This document shows, piece by piece, positions 8,054 through 18,031 of a stretch of DNA of 19,862 bases. Source of the stretch: Deltaproteobacteria bacterium. GTDB taxonomy: Bacteria > Desulfobacterota_C > Deferrisomatia > Deferrisomatales > JACRMM01. A program made the position numbers and the translations under genes. Where the stretch lies: the NCBI GenBank assembly GCA_016218905.1, contig JACRCS010000987.1, forward strand, positions 1 to 19,862. Reading direction: 5' to 3'. The notes under the pieces are model-generated. The model did not search any database and was not told where the DNA came from. It worked only from the letters and a program-made list of their open reading frames with translations. Position 1 is the stretch's first letter. The number at the start of each line of letters is the position of its first letter.

Positions 8054-11000
8054 ATGACGACGCTTGTCAAAGACCTGATCTCGATCCCCGAGCGCGTCCA
8101 CCGCGGAGACTTCGTCCTGCGGCTCACCGAAGGCGTAGTCCGCCCCGACGAGACCCTCCGGGATTATGTGGTGACCCCCCAGCTCGTCGGCTGCTTCGAC
8201 AACGCGCTCGGGTTCATCAAGACGTCGCTGGACTCCCGCAGCAGCAAGGCTGCGTACCTCCACGGGAGCTTCGGAAGCGGCAAGAGCCACTTCATGGCGG
8301 TGCTCCACCTCCTGCTCCAGAACGAGCCCCAGGCGAGGTCGATCCCCGAGCTCGCGCCCGTCGTGGCCCGGCACAACGCCTGGACGGAGGGCAAGAGGTT
8401 CCTCCTGGTTCCGTATCACATGATCGGCGCTCGGAGCATGGAGTCGGCGATCCTGGGGCACTACGCCGACCACGTCCGAAAGCTTCACCCCGAGGCTCCG
8501 GTGCCGGGGGTATATCTCGCGGAGGAGATCTTCCGGGACGCCCGAAGCCTGCGGGAGACGATGGGCGACGAGTCCTTCTTCGCCAAGCTGAGCAGCGGCA
8601 GCGGGGGCGGCGGAGACTGGGGAGACCTGGGAGAGGGCTGGAACGCCGAGAGCTTCGAAGAGGCGATGCGTTCGCCGGCTCGCTCGGAGGCGAGGATCCG
8701 GCTCGTCGGAGACCTGGTGGAGCAGTTCTTCCGGTCGGTCCAGCGGGCGGCGGAGAGCCACGACGAGGCCTTCGTCACGCTCGATGACGGGCTTTCGATC
8801 ATCAGCAAGCACGCCCAGTCCCTCGGGTACGACGCCGTCATCCTGTTCCTCGACGAGCTCATCCTGTGGCTGGCGAGCCATGCGGCGGACGTCGCGTTCG
8901 TGAACCGTGAGGGCCAGAAGCTTGCGAAGCTGGTCGAGAGCCAGTCTTCCGACCGCCCGATCCCCATCGTGAGCTTCGTCGCGAGGCAGAGGGACCTCCG
9001 AGAGCTCGTGGGGGAGCACGTAACGGGTTCGGAGCAGCTCACGTTCGGCGACGTCCTGAAGTGGTGGGAGGCGAGGTTTCACACGATCGTCCTGGAGGAC
9101 CGGAACCTTCCGACCATTACGGAGAAGAGGATCCTAAAGCCTCGGTCCGAAGCGGCCCGGATCGAGATGGACGGAGCTTTCGAGGAGACGGTGCGGATCC
9201 GGGAGGAAGTCATGAACGTCCTCCTCACCGGAACCGCGGACCGACAGATGTTTCGGAAGGTGTATCCCTTCAGCCCCGCCCTGGTGCAGACGCTGGTGGC
9301 GGTCTCCTCGGTGCTCCAACGGGAGCGAACGGCGCTCAAGGTGATGCTCCAGCTTCTGGTGAACCAGCGGGAGGGCCTGAAGCTCGGCGATATCGTTCCG
9401 GTCGGAGACCTCTTCGACGTGATCGCCGAGGGAGACGAGCCTTTCACCGAGGGGATGAGGATCCACTTCGAAAACGCGAAGCGCCTCTACCACCGAAAGC
9501 TCCTTCCCATGCTGGAAAAGGAGCATGGTGTCTCGTTCGAGCAGGACATCCGGGGCGGAAGCTTCCCGGAGGGCGATGCCAAGGCCGTCGCTTTTCGGGC
9601 CGACGATCGGCTGCTCAAGACCCTGCTCCTCTCCGCCCTGGTGCCAGAGGTGGAGTCCCTCAAGGCGCTCACGCCGGCACGCCTGGCTGCGTTGAACCAC
9701 GGCACCATCCGATCCCCGATACCGGGTCGGGAGAGCCAGATGGTGCTCTCCAGATTCCGGAATTGGGCGGCCCAGGTCGGGGAGATCAAGATCGGGGAGG
9801 AGTCCGCCAATCCGCTGATCAGCCTGCAGCTTACCGGGGTGGACACCGAGAGCATCATCGAGAGCGCCCGGGGTCAGGACAACTTCGGCAATCGCCGCCG
9901 GGTGATCCGGGACCTGGTGTTCCAGGAGATGGGGATCGAGGAGAGCGACCAGCTCTTCGTGGCCCATGAGATCACCTGGCGCGGCACCCGCCGCTCCTTC
10001 GACGTCCTGTTCGCGAACGTCCGGGAGCTCTCCGAGGACCAACTGCGGGCGGCCGCGGGTTCCGGCTGGAAGGTGATCATCGATTTCCCCTTCGACCAGG
10101 AACCCCACACGCCGAGGGACGATCTGGCGAAGGTCGAGCAGTTCCAGCGAGGGGGAGTCTCCTCCAACACCCTTCTCTGGCTGCCGTCGTTCTTCAGCCG
10201 AGAGACCCAGAAGGACCTCGGGACCCTCGTGATCCTCGACCACGTCTTGAAGGGGGAGCGCTTCGCGAGCTATGCGACGCACCTGGCCCCCGCCGACCGG
10301 GCGACGGCCAAGACGCTCCTGGACAACCAGCGGACGCAGCTTCGGCAGCGGATGCTCAACTGCCTGGAGGGAGCCTACGGCCTCGCGACCCCTCCGCCGG
10401 GGTCCTTGGATAGCTCCCTCGGTCTCTCGGAGCACTTCCAGGCGCTCGACCCAACCTTCACTCCGCAGCCGCCCGTCGGCGCGAGCCTGAAAGAGGGTCT
10501 CGAACACCTGTTGGATCAGGTGCTCTCCCATCAGTTCCCCGCGCACCCGGTCTTCGAAGCGGACGTGCGGCTTCCGAACCTCCGAAAGGTGTACGGGGAG
10601 ATGCAGCCGGCGACCCAGTCACAGGACGGCCGAATTTCGGTGGAGAAGACCCTTCGAGCCCTCTTGCGCCAGATCGCCGTGCCCGCATGGCTCGGAGAGA
10701 TGGGGGAAACCCACTTCGTCCTGGGCCACCACTGGCGAAACCACTTCCTGCGAAAACAGGCGGAAGAGGGCGCGACGATGACGGTGGGGAAGCTTCGGGA
10801 TTGGATGGAAGACCCGAAGTCCATGGGTCTGCCCAAAGAGGTGCAGAACCTCGTGATCCTCGTCTTCGCCGACCAGACCGGACGGGCGTTCTTCCAGTAC
10901 GGAGGTCCGGCCCAGGCAACGTTGGACAACCTGCCGGAGGACCTGGAGCTTCGGGAGCCGGTCCTGCCGAGCCAGGAGGATTGGGACCTCGCGGTGACGA

Positions 11001-11731
11001 GGGCGGCGGCGATCCTCGGGATCGCCGTGTCGCCCCTACGAAACGCCGGGAACGCTGCCAAGCTGGCGGAAGAGGCGAAGCGCATCGTCGGAGGCCTGCG
11101 GCCTTCGTGCCAGAGGCTCGTGGGGAGGCTTCGGGACGTGACCCGGCAGTTTCCACCTTGCGGGGAGCCGACGTCCCGACAACTGACGGCGCAGGCGGTG
11201 CTCACTCTCGTGGAAGCCCTTGCAGCCGCCGCGCCCGGCGAGATCGCGAGAACCCTCGCCACTGGGGCCGTCGCGACCTCCGAGGCAGCCATGGGGGTCA
11301 GCCTCAAGAGAGCCGAGCCCCTTTGCGCCACTCTCGAGACGGCCAACTGGGAGATCTTCGAAGCCCTTGCCGGCATTTCCGATGAAAGGGCAGCCGCCGC
11401 CGCTTCGGTGCGGGCCAGGGTGCGGGAGGCGCTCGGATGGGACGAGCATGCCGTGGCCCTGGCTCCCGCACTTCACTCCGCGCAGGGCGACGCCCTGAAG
11501 CTCCTGACGCGGGCCACGCCTCCCCCGCCCGAGCCGCCTCCGGTAGAACCACCTCCCCCCCAACCCCCACCGGCGCCCGGCCGAACGGTGGTCGAACAGG
11601 CATCGCGCCGCGAGCTTGCGGCTTCGGAAGCGAGGGATGCGCTTCGCGGGTTGGAGGACAAGCTCGGGTCCGATCCAGCGTTGCGATTGTCGATCGAGTG
11701 GGTGCTATACCGGGAGGAGGGTGATCCGTGA
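8054..11731 (+). CDS. pglY: BREX-2 P-loop ATPase PglY (BrxC counterpart)
   Basis: This 1225-residue ATPase is of normal PglY length and belongs to the BrxC/PglY group of very large P-loop proteins required for BREX and Pgl immunity. Walker A is GSFGSGKSHF (residues 71-80, K77). Walker B is ILFLDELILW (D267, E268). The N-terminus, with LVKDLISIPERVHRGDFVLRL, matches the conserved start of the family. The C-terminus has a proline-rich linker (about residues 1155-1177, runs of P with E and V) before a final 45-residue helical segment. The ATG is 3 bases after the small gene, with GGGAGG and AAGG upstream. The stop overlaps the pglZ GTG start (GTGA). In Streptomyces the homologue needs an intact P-loop for phage resistance. 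Confidence 0.94.
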   Translation: MTTLVKDLISIPERVHRGDFVLRLTEGVVRPDETLRDYVVTPQLVGCFDNALGFIKTSLDSRSSKAAYLHGSFGSGKSHFMAVLHLLLQNEPQARSIPELAPVVARHNAWTEGKRFLLVPYHMIGARSMESAILGHYADHVRKLHPEAPVPGVYLAEEIFRDARSLRETMGDESFFAKLSSGSGGGGDWGDLGEGWNAESFEEAMRSPARSEARIRLVGDLVEQFFRSVQRAAESHDEAFVTLDDGLSIISKHAQSLGYDAVILFLDELILWLASHAADVAFVNREGQKLAKLVESQSSDRPIPIVSFVARQRDLRELVGEHVTGSEQLTFGDVLKWWEARFHTIVLEDRNLPTITEKRILKPRSEAARIEMDGAFEETVRIREEVMNVLLTGTADRQMFRKVYPFSPALVQTLVAVSSVLQRERTALKVMLQLLVNQREGLKLGDIVPVGDLFDVIAEGDEPFTEGMRIHFENAKRLYHRKLLPMLEKEHGVSFEQDIRGGSFPEGDAKAVAFRADDRLLKTLLLSALVPEVESLKALTPARLAALNHGTIRSPIPGRESQMVLSRFRNWAAQVGEIKIGEESANPLISLQLTGVDTESIIESARGQDNFGNRRRVIRDLVFQEMGIEESDQLFVAHEITWRGTRRSFDVLFANVRELSEDQLRAAAGSGWKVIIDFPFDQEPHTPRDDLAKVEQFQRGGVSSNTLLWLPSFFSRETQKDLGTLVILDHVLKGERFASYATHLAPADRATAKTLLDNQRTQLRQRMLNCLEGAYGLATPPPGSLDSSLGLSEHFQALDPTFTPQPPVGASLKEGLEHLLDQVLSHQFPAHPVFEADVRLPNLRKVYGEMQPATQSQDGRISVEKTLRALLRQIAVPAWLGEMGETHFVLGHHWRNHFLRKQAEEGATMTVGKLRDWMEDPKSMGLPKEVQNLVILVFADQTGRAFFQYGGPAQATLDNLPEDLELREPVLPSQEDWDLAVTRAAAILGIAVSPLRNAGNAAKLAEEAKRIVGGLRPSCQRLVGRLRDVTRQFPPCGEPTSRQLTAQAVLTLVEALAAAAPGEIARTLATGAVATSEAAMGVSLKRAEPLCATLETANWEIFEALAGISDERAAAAASVRARVREALGWDEHAVALAPALHSAQGDALKLLTRATPPPPEPPPVEPPPPQPPPAPGRTVVEQASRRELAASEARDALRGLEDKLGSDPALRLSIEWVLYREEGDP
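11713..11720 (+). promoter_or_regulatory. Strong Shine-Dalgarno of pglZ
   Basis: GGAGGAGG lies 7 bases before the GTG at 11728, inside the pglY coding end. It is the strongest ribosome site in the operon and supports the GTG start and the GTGA overlap. Confidence 0.6.
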
Positions 11732-14466
11732 CGGCGATTTCCCCCAGCCCCGGGCAGATCCGCGCGCAGGTCGAGGCGATTCGGGAGAGGCTTCCTCGGA
11801 AACCGGTGATCGCCCTCGTGTCTCGCGGCCGATGGGACGGTCCCCCGTGGATCGAGACCGCCCGGGAGAAGATCGAGGTCTTCCAAGGCGACTCCGTGCT
11901 CGAGATCCGGGAGAAGCTTTCCGCGCGGGGAGACGACGCGGGGCCCATGGTCCTCATCACAGCCGTACCCGAGCATGAGCTCGGCGCCGACGTGTTGGCG
12001 CGGGTCGCGAGGGGTCGCCTGATCCAGGTGGAACCCTGGCAGATCGTCCGGGATCTGTTCCGTGCGCGCTATGTCGACCCCAGGCTGAAGGAGGATTCCT
12101 GGATCGCGGAGGCGCTCTTGGAGCACGTACCCCAAGGAGGCTACCCTCCGGTCCCCACGGGGGTGCTCGACGCGGAAACGGTTTGGCGGCACCTCCTCGG
12201 GGAAGGACTGGGCCTCGGAACCGGTCGGCCCGATCTGATCACTCTCCTGACCTGGACGACGGACGAAGGGCATCTCGCGCGTTATGAAAAGGCTTCCGAC
12301 GCGCTGCGAGCGGGGGTCCGCCGGTGGTTCGCACAGGGGGGAGGCGGCGCTGCTGCTGCGGTCCTCGACTGCGTGGACGCGGGGTACGCAGCGGAGGCGG
12401 TGTCCGTCGGCCTCGCCTGCGAGGTCGTGTTCGCTCCCGGTGCCGCTACGGAGCCTCTGCTTCGGGAAGCTGCCGTCCGGCTGGAACGGTGCACTGGCCA
12501 TCGGCCTCTCGAGAGGGATGCTGCAAGAGGTTGGGCTGAGGCGTCCAAGACCGTCCTGCGAGCCCTTCGGTCGAAGGGGGAAACCCTCCTTGCAAGGCGG
12601 TTCGTGGAGGCGGCGGATCGTCTTCTGAAGGAGATCCGGGCCGATTCCTTCGCCTATTTGAGCTCCGTGTCATTGGTCGGCTTCGACGCGAGGCGATCAC
12701 GTTACGCCCACGAGCTACTCGCCCTGCTGGGCGCCAAGAGTCTCGACCCGACGAACGGTTTGTTGGAAGCAGGCTCCTCGGTGATGTCCCACGACGAGGC
12801 TTCCCTCCAGCCGGAGAAGGCCGAGAAGGTCGAGATGAGCCTGCGGCTGGTTCAGTGGCTCAAGTCGGACAAGGCAAAGGGAGGCGCGCTCCCGGCATCT
12901 CTCTCGGAAGCGGCGCGAACTTACGCCGTTGAGGCCGGTTTCGCGGATTGGGCGCGACGAACGGTAGGCGCCGGAGATCCCCTCCAGGAGCTCTCGGCCG
13001 CGTACTCCCGCCTCCTTTCGCGTGCTACGGACGTTCGAGAAGATCAGAATCGCCGGTTCGCGGAACTCTTCGAGGAGTGGAGCACGACGTCCCCTGTCAC
13101 GTCCAAAGAGGACGGCGTTCTCCCCGTAGAGGGAGTGCTGGACGCGGTGGTCGCGCCGCTTGCCCTCAAGAGCCCGGTGCTTCTGCTGGTGATCGACGGC
13201 ATGAGCTACGGCGTGTTTCGAGAACTCCTGGAGGATCTGCTGCACCAAGGGTGGTTCGAGCTCAAGGACACCGGGGCGCCGAGCGCCTCTTCGAGACCGG
13301 TGGTCGCGACGGTTCCCACGACGACCGACGTGTCACGGACAAGCCTTCTTTGCGGGCGGCTGACGCAGGGCTCTTCCACCGACGAGAAGCAAGGGTTTGC
13401 CGCACACTCGGGGCTCAGGGGTGCTTCGTCGTCCCGCCGCGGACCGATCCTCTTCCACAAGGGCGAGCTCATCGCTGAGGACGGAGTCGACCTCTCTCCG
13501 TCCGTGCGGGACGAGATCGCGTCGGGAGACCGCACGGTGATCGGGGTTGTCCTCAACGCGGTCGACGATCATCTGAGCAGTGCCGACCAGGTAGTCATCC
13601 GCTGGACGACGCGCTCGATCCGGCTCCTACCCGGACTGCTCCAGGCCGCTCGGGAGGGAGAACGCGTCGTCGTCCTGGCGAGCGACCACGGTCACGTACT
13701 CGAGGCCGGTTCGGAGCTTCGCAGGCATGATCAAGGAGACCGCTGGCGCGTGCACGAGGGCGATCCGGGAGCCGGGGAGGTCGTACTGCGGGGATCGAGG
13801 GTGGCGGCCGGGAGCGGGGACTCCGTAGTGGCAGCGTGGAGTGAACGGCTGCGGTACGGAAGTCGCAAGAACGGGTATCACGGGGGAGCTACGCCCCAAG
13901 AGGTCGTCGTGCCTCTGGCCGTGCTCTCGGCTTCCGCCTTCGAGGCGGACCGCATCGAGGGGTGGGAACCCGCTGCGACGGAGTATCCCGCCTGGTGGGA
14001 GATTCGGAGTCAGGAAGTGGCCGCCCCGAAGAGGCAGATCCAGCCCTCTTCGCCGGCTGAGCGGAAGGGGAAGCCGGCTCCGAAGGGGCAAGGCAGCCTC
14101 TTCTCCGACCTCCCATTGCCTTCCCCGGGAGCAGGCGCTGCCGACGATTGGCTCACTCGCGTCTTCGAGTCGCCAACCTTTGCCGTGCAGAAAAAGCTCG
14201 CGGGTCGGGTGCTCCCCTCGGAGGACCTCGTTCGTCAGTTCCTATCAATCCTTGACCAGCGGGGAGGAAAGATGACGCGAGAAGCCTTGGCGAGGCATCT
14301 CGGGCAACCTTCGATTCGGATCGGCGGACTCGTGGCCGCGATGCAGCGCCTCCTCAACGTGGACGGGTACCCGGTCCTTTCGTTGGATGACGCTTCGGGA
14401 ACCGTGGAATTGAACGCAAGCCTTCTCGCCGCGCAGTTTGAGCTCTCGAAGGGCCGGGGAAGATGA
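11728..14466 (+). CDS. pglZ: BREX-2 alkaline-phosphatase-superfamily protein PglZ
   Basis: This 912-residue protein has the PglZ domain, a metal-dependent alkaline-phosphatase fold found in all BREX types. The visible metal-site motifs are VIDGMSYG (488-495, D490), the threonine-rich PTTTDVSRTS around T531-T533 at the nucleophile position, SDHGH (652-656), and YHGGATPQE (717-725). PglZ homologues have shown metal-dependent nuclease or phosphodiesterase activity, and in Streptomyces PglZ counteracts PglX toxicity. The N-terminal 480 residues are family-specific. A proline/lysine/serine-rich linker (about 775-800) precedes a C-terminal helical segment that looks like a small winged-helix. It overlaps pglY by GTGA and brxD by ATGA. 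Confidence 0.95.
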   Translation: MTAISPSPGQIRAQVEAIRERLPRKPVIALVSRGRWDGPPWIETAREKIEVFQGDSVLEIREKLSARGDDAGPMVLITAVPEHELGADVLARVARGRLIQVEPWQIVRDLFRARYVDPRLKEDSWIAEALLEHVPQGGYPPVPTGVLDAETVWRHLLGEGLGLGTGRPDLITLLTWTTDEGHLARYEKASDALRAGVRRWFAQGGGGAAAAVLDCVDAGYAAEAVSVGLACEVVFAPGAATEPLLREAAVRLERCTGHRPLERDAARGWAEASKTVLRALRSKGETLLARRFVEAADRLLKEIRADSFAYLSSVSLVGFDARRSRYAHELLALLGAKSLDPTNGLLEAGSSVMSHDEASLQPEKAEKVEMSLRLVQWLKSDKAKGGALPASLSEAARTYAVEAGFADWARRTVGAGDPLQELSAAYSRLLSRATDVREDQNRRFAELFEEWSTTSPVTSKEDGVLPVEGVLDAVVAPLALKSPVLLLVIDGMSYGVFRELLEDLLHQGWFELKDTGAPSASSRPVVATVPTTTDVSRTSLLCGRLTQGSSTDEKQGFAAHSGLRGASSSRRGPILFHKGELIAEDGVDLSPSVRDEIASGDRTVIGVVLNAVDDHLSSADQVVIRWTTRSIRLLPGLLQAAREGERVVVLASDHGHVLEAGSELRRHDQGDRWRVHEGDPGAGEVVLRGSRVAAGSGDSVVAAWSERLRYGSRKNGYHGGATPQEVVVPLAVLSASAFEADRIEGWEPAATEYPAWWEIRSQEVAAPKRQIQPSSPAERKGKPAPKGQGSLFSDLPLPSPGAGAADDWLTRVFESPTFAVQKKLAGRVLPSEDLVRQFLSILDQRGGKMTREALARHLGQPSIRIGGLVAAMQRLLNVDGYPVLSLDDASGTVELNASLLAAQFELSKGRGR

Positions 14467-15788
14467 AGGAGCACGTGAGCTCCCAGCGCCGGGACGAGAT
14501 CATCGGCTCGTTGCGTAGGGGGACGGTGCCTCGGGCCGGCCTAGACGCATTCGCGGTGGGGCTCGAGCGGTTCGAGTCCACCCTGGACGCAGAGCTCGAT
14601 GCGGTGCAGCGAGGAAGTGCCGTGTTCAAGGCGGTCCGGGGTGAGTACGGAACCGGAAAGACCTTCTTCTCGCGATGGCTCCAGGAGCGCGCGAGACACA
14701 TGGGTTTCGCATCCTCGGAAGTCCAGATCTCCGAAAGCGAAACGCCCCTCTACCGGCTCGAGACCATCTACCGCCGCCTGGTCGAGAACCTCTCCACGGC
14801 GGCGATGCAGCACGGCGCGCTCCGATCCGTGCTCGACGGCTGGTTCTTCGCCTTGGAAGAAGACCTGCTGGCGGAGGGGGCGGTCTCCGAAGCCGACCCC
14901 CGGATCCTCGTCGACCGCACGGCGGACCTCATGGAGCAGCGGCTCGCCGCGATCAGCCGAAAAGCTCCAGCGCTGACTGCCGCGCTTCGAGCGTATCGGC
15001 AGGCGATCTTGGCGGGGGATACGCCGACCGCGGAGGGGCTCCTTTCTTGGCTCTCCGGGCAGCCGAACGTCGGCGCCTCCGTCAAGCGGTCCGCGCGGAT
15101 CAAAGGCGAGGTCGATCACTTCGGGGCCTTCAGCTTTCTCCAGGGCCTACTCGTCATCCTGCGCGACTCCGGCCACCCCGGATTGCTCCTCGTGCTCGAC
15201 GAGGTCGAGACCCTTCAGCGGATGCGAAGCGATGTGCGCGACCGAAGTCTCAACGCGCTGCGCCAGCTCATCGACGAAGTGGACGCAGGACGCTTTCCCG
15301 GGCTCTACCTCCTCATTACAGGAACGCCTGCCTTCTTCCAAGGGCCTCAAGGGATGCAGCGGCTCGCTCCCCTTGCACAACGGCTCCACGTGGATTTCGG
15401 AACTGACGCTCGCTTCGATAATCCCAGGGCCGTTCAGATCCGGCTGCCCGGCTTCGACCTGGAGAAGCTCCGGGCGGTCGGAAGCCGGATCCGGGACATC
15501 TACGTCTCACACTGCGAGAGCCCCGATCGGGTTCGTTCGCTTGCGGACGACGTCTACATAGCCAGCCTTGCCGCCTCAGTAACGGGCAAGCTCGGCGGAC
15601 GAGTCGGGATCGCGCCCCGGATCTTCTTAAAGAAACTCGTTGCCGACGTGTTGGATCGGATCGACCAGTTCCCAGACTTCGACCCACGCGTGCATTACGC
15701 GCTTACCATCGCGACGTCAGAGGCTACCCCGGTGGAGCGAAACGCGATGTCGGCTGGGAACGTGGACGACGTCGAGCTCGAGCTTTGA
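14463..15788 (+). CDS. brxD: BREX system ATP-binding protein BrxD
   Basis: This is a 441-residue P-loop ATPase of the BrxD (DUF2791) family, an accessory typical of type 2 BREX loci. Walker A is GEYGTGKTFF (K66) and Walker B is LLLVLDEVETLQ (D246, E247). The early segment RDEIIGSLRRGTVPRAGLD is characteristic of the family. Such proteins resemble AAA/Orc1-Cdc6-like ATPases and are thought to work with the partner helicase. The ATG overlaps the pglZ stop (ATGA) behind only a weak GGGGAAG, so coupling to pglZ translation is likely. The stop overlaps brxHI by TTGA. The start at 14463 fits the usual family length. Confidence 0.92.
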   Translation: MKEHVSSQRRDEIIGSLRRGTVPRAGLDAFAVGLERFESTLDAELDAVQRGSAVFKAVRGEYGTGKTFFSRWLQERARHMGFASSEVQISESETPLYRLETIYRRLVENLSTAAMQHGALRSVLDGWFFALEEDLLAEGAVSEADPRILVDRTADLMEQRLAAISRKAPALTAALRAYRQAILAGDTPTAEGLLSWLSGQPNVGASVKRSARIKGEVDHFGAFSFLQGLLVILRDSGHPGLLLVLDEVETLQRMRSDVRDRSLNALRQLIDEVDAGRFPGLYLLITGTPAFFQGPQGMQRLAPLAQRLHVDFGTDARFDNPRAVQIRLPGFDLEKLRAVGSRIRDIYVSHCESPDRVRSLADDVYIASLAASVTGKLGGRVGIAPRIFLKKLVADVLDRIDQFPDFDPRVHYALTIATSEATPVERNAMSAGNVDDVELEL

Positions 15789-17887
15789 GCGGGTTTGAGA
15801 GGCTCCATCCGGCGCTCCAGCACCACATCGTCAATACGCTGGGGTGGCCATCTCTTCGGCCCTTCCAGGAAGAGTGCCTCGGCCCCGCGCTCGACGGGGA
15901 GCACGTTCTCGTGTTGGCCCCGACGGCGGGAGGCAAGACTGAGGCAGCCTTCCTCCCCCTCCTCTCCCGGATGCTGTCGGAATCGTGGGCCGGGTTGAGC
16001 GTTCTCTACATCTGTCCCCTTCGTGCCCTCCTGAACAACCTTCACACCCGGCTGGACCACTACAGCAACCTCGTGGGGAGAAGGACCGGCCTCTGGCACG
16101 GGGACGTGTCACAGACGGAGAGACGGAGGATCCTCTCTGATCCCCCGGACTGCCTGCTGACCACGCCGGAGTCGCTGGAGGTGATGCTCACGTCGTCCCG
16201 CACGGACGAGAAGCGGCTCTTCTCGGGTCTGCGCGCCGTCGTGGTGGACGAGGTCCACGCCTTCGCCGGGGACGACCGGGGATGGCACCTCCTGGCAGTG
16301 CTCGAGCGGATTTCGCGCCTCGCCGGCAGGGAGATCCAGCGCATCGGGCTCTCCGCCCCGGTGGGCAACGCGGGGGAACTGCTCGGGTGGCTCTCGGGCT
16401 CCTGCCGGGGACCCGGGCGGGTGATTGCGCCAATGAGAGCATCCGCAGGCGGGTCGGTGACCATCGACTACGTGGGCACGTTGGACAACGCTGCCGTCGT
16501 CATCTCGCGGATGCACCGAGGGGAGAAGCGGCTGGTCTTCTGCGACAGCCGCGCGCGTGTGGAGCAACTCGCGGCCCAACTCCGGGACCGGGGAGTCGAG
16601 ACCTACGTCTCGCATAGCTCGCTTGGACTGGAAGAACGCCGCCGGGCCGAAGATGCCTTCGCCGGCGGCACCGACTGCGTCATCGTGGCCACGAGCACGC
16701 TGGAACTCGGGATCGACGTCGGAGACCTGGATCGCGTGATCCAGATCGACGCGCCCGGCACGGTCTCCTCCTTCCTTCAGCGGCTCGGGCGGACGGGTAG
16801 GCGGCAGGGGACGGAACGTAACTGCCTCTTCCTCACGACCTCCACCCCGGCCTTCCTGAGGGCCGCCGGCATCGTCCGGCTCTGGGGTGAGGGGTTCGTC
16901 GAGCCAGTTGAGCCGCCACCCGAGCCGTACCACATCCTGGCCCAGCAGCTCATGGCTCTCGCCCTTCAGGAGGGGGGCGTCGGGGAAGCAACGTGGAGAG
17001 AATGGATCGGCGGGATGCGCGCCTTTGCTGCCATGGGGGAGGCGACGTCAGCCGGGATTCTACGGCACATGCTGGATGTCGGCATCCTCTCGAGTGACCA
17101 GGGGATGCTCTGGTTGGGTAGGTCGGGGGAGGAGAGCTTCGGCCGCCGGAACTTCATGGAGCTCTTTTCCGTCTTCACGAGCGAGCCCCTGTTTGCGGTA
17201 CGCCACGGTCGCACCGATCTCGGCCAGATCCACCAGATCTCGCTCGCGATGCGCGACGACCAGCGCCCCATACTGCTCCTCGCCGGCCGGAGCTGGCTCG
17301 TGAACCACATCGACTGGAGGCGCCGCATCGCCTACGTCGAGCCCTCCGAGATGCCTGGTAGATCCCGGTGGCTGGGTACGGGGCAGCCACTCCATTACGA
17401 GCTTTGCCAGGCTATCCGGCACGTGCTCTGCGAAGACGACACTCCCAGCCACTTCTCGCGGCGCGCCACGGGTGAGCTTCGATCGCTGAGAGCGGACTTC
17501 TCGTGGTGCGACGGCCGCAGCACGGCCTGTGTGGTGAATCCGTTGGGAAACGCCAAGTGGTGGACCTTTGGCGGGCTGCTTGCCAATGCCGCGATCGCTG
17601 ATCGACTGACCAACGAGGGGCTATGCTCCGGGCAGGCGGATAATTTTGGCATCCCGTTGGATGTCCCATCTTCGGGAGGGACGGTGGAACGTGTGCTCGG
17701 CGCGCTCACCGAGGATCAGCCCACCGGGATCGTGACGCCGGTCGCCGAGGGTGTGGTGGACGACCTCAAGTTCTCTGAGTGCCTACCGCGCGAGTTGGCC
17801 CGGGCCATGCTCCAGGAGAGGATGACCGACCGTTCGGGGATTCGGTCCGTCCTTTCGGAGCCCGTGAAGTTCGTCAGCGTTCGATAG
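15785..17887 (+). CDS. brxHI: BREX-2 DEAD/DEAH-box helicase BrxHI
   Basis: This 700-residue superfamily 2 helicase resembles the Lhr family and matches BrxHI, the helicase of type 2 BREX. Motif I is PTAGGKTEA (K51) and motif II is DEVH (155-158). The C-terminal RecA domain has the STLELGIDVGDLDRV segment and motif VI RLGRTGRR (333-340). The C-terminal half (about 370-700) is an Lhr-like accessory region. The start is an unusual TTG at 15785 overlapping the brxD stop (TTGA) without a clear Shine-Dalgarno, so expression probably depends on translational coupling. This is the last gene of the operon. No hairpin with a T-tract follows the TAG stop. Confidence 0.9.
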   Translation: MSGFERLHPALQHHIVNTLGWPSLRPFQEECLGPALDGEHVLVLAPTAGGKTEAAFLPLLSRMLSESWAGLSVLYICPLRALLNNLHTRLDHYSNLVGRRTGLWHGDVSQTERRRILSDPPDCLLTTPESLEVMLTSSRTDEKRLFSGLRAVVVDEVHAFAGDDRGWHLLAVLERISRLAGREIQRIGLSAPVGNAGELLGWLSGSCRGPGRVIAPMRASAGGSVTIDYVGTLDNAAVVISRMHRGEKRLVFCDSRARVEQLAAQLRDRGVETYVSHSSLGLEERRRAEDAFAGGTDCVIVATSTLELGIDVGDLDRVIQIDAPGTVSSFLQRLGRTGRRQGTERNCLFLTTSTPAFLRAAGIVRLWGEGFVEPVEPPPEPYHILAQQLMALALQEGGVGEATWREWIGGMRAFAAMGEATSAGILRHMLDVGILSSDQGMLWLGRSGEESFGRRNFMELFSVFTSEPLFAVRHGRTDLGQIHQISLAMRDDQRPILLLAGRSWLVNHIDWRRRIAYVEPSEMPGRSRWLGTGQPLHYELCQAIRHVLCEDDTPSHFSRRATGELRSLRADFSWCDGRSTACVVNPLGNAKWWTFGGLLANAAIADRLTNEGLCSGQADNFGIPLDVPSSGGTVERVLGALTEDQPTGIVTPVAEGVVDDLKFSECLPRELARAMLQERMTDRSGIRSVLSEPVKFVSVR

Positions 17888-18031
17888 AACGAACCCTGGT
17901 CCGACGCTGTGCCTGACGCGGAAGGTGCAGTATGGAAGTCGGGGGCGGCCAGGAGAAGAAGTACTTTGCCCGAAGGCGATCCTCCCGCGCTGCCAGATGT
18001 AGCGGCGAGTTGCTGTCCTTCGGAGACTCAG

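Noticed and set aside
7619..10546. Long minus-strand open frames (487 and 470 codons) opposite pglY
   Set aside because: They mirror the third-position GC bias of pglY, contain no recognisable motifs, and have no ribosome site or context.
1..17887. DISARM or a restriction-modification system instead of BREX
   Set aside because: A methyltransferase with a helicase could suggest DISARM. However, PglW, PglY, PglZ and BrxD homologues in BREX-2 order are diagnostic, and no DrmA/DrmB/DrmC-like genes are present.
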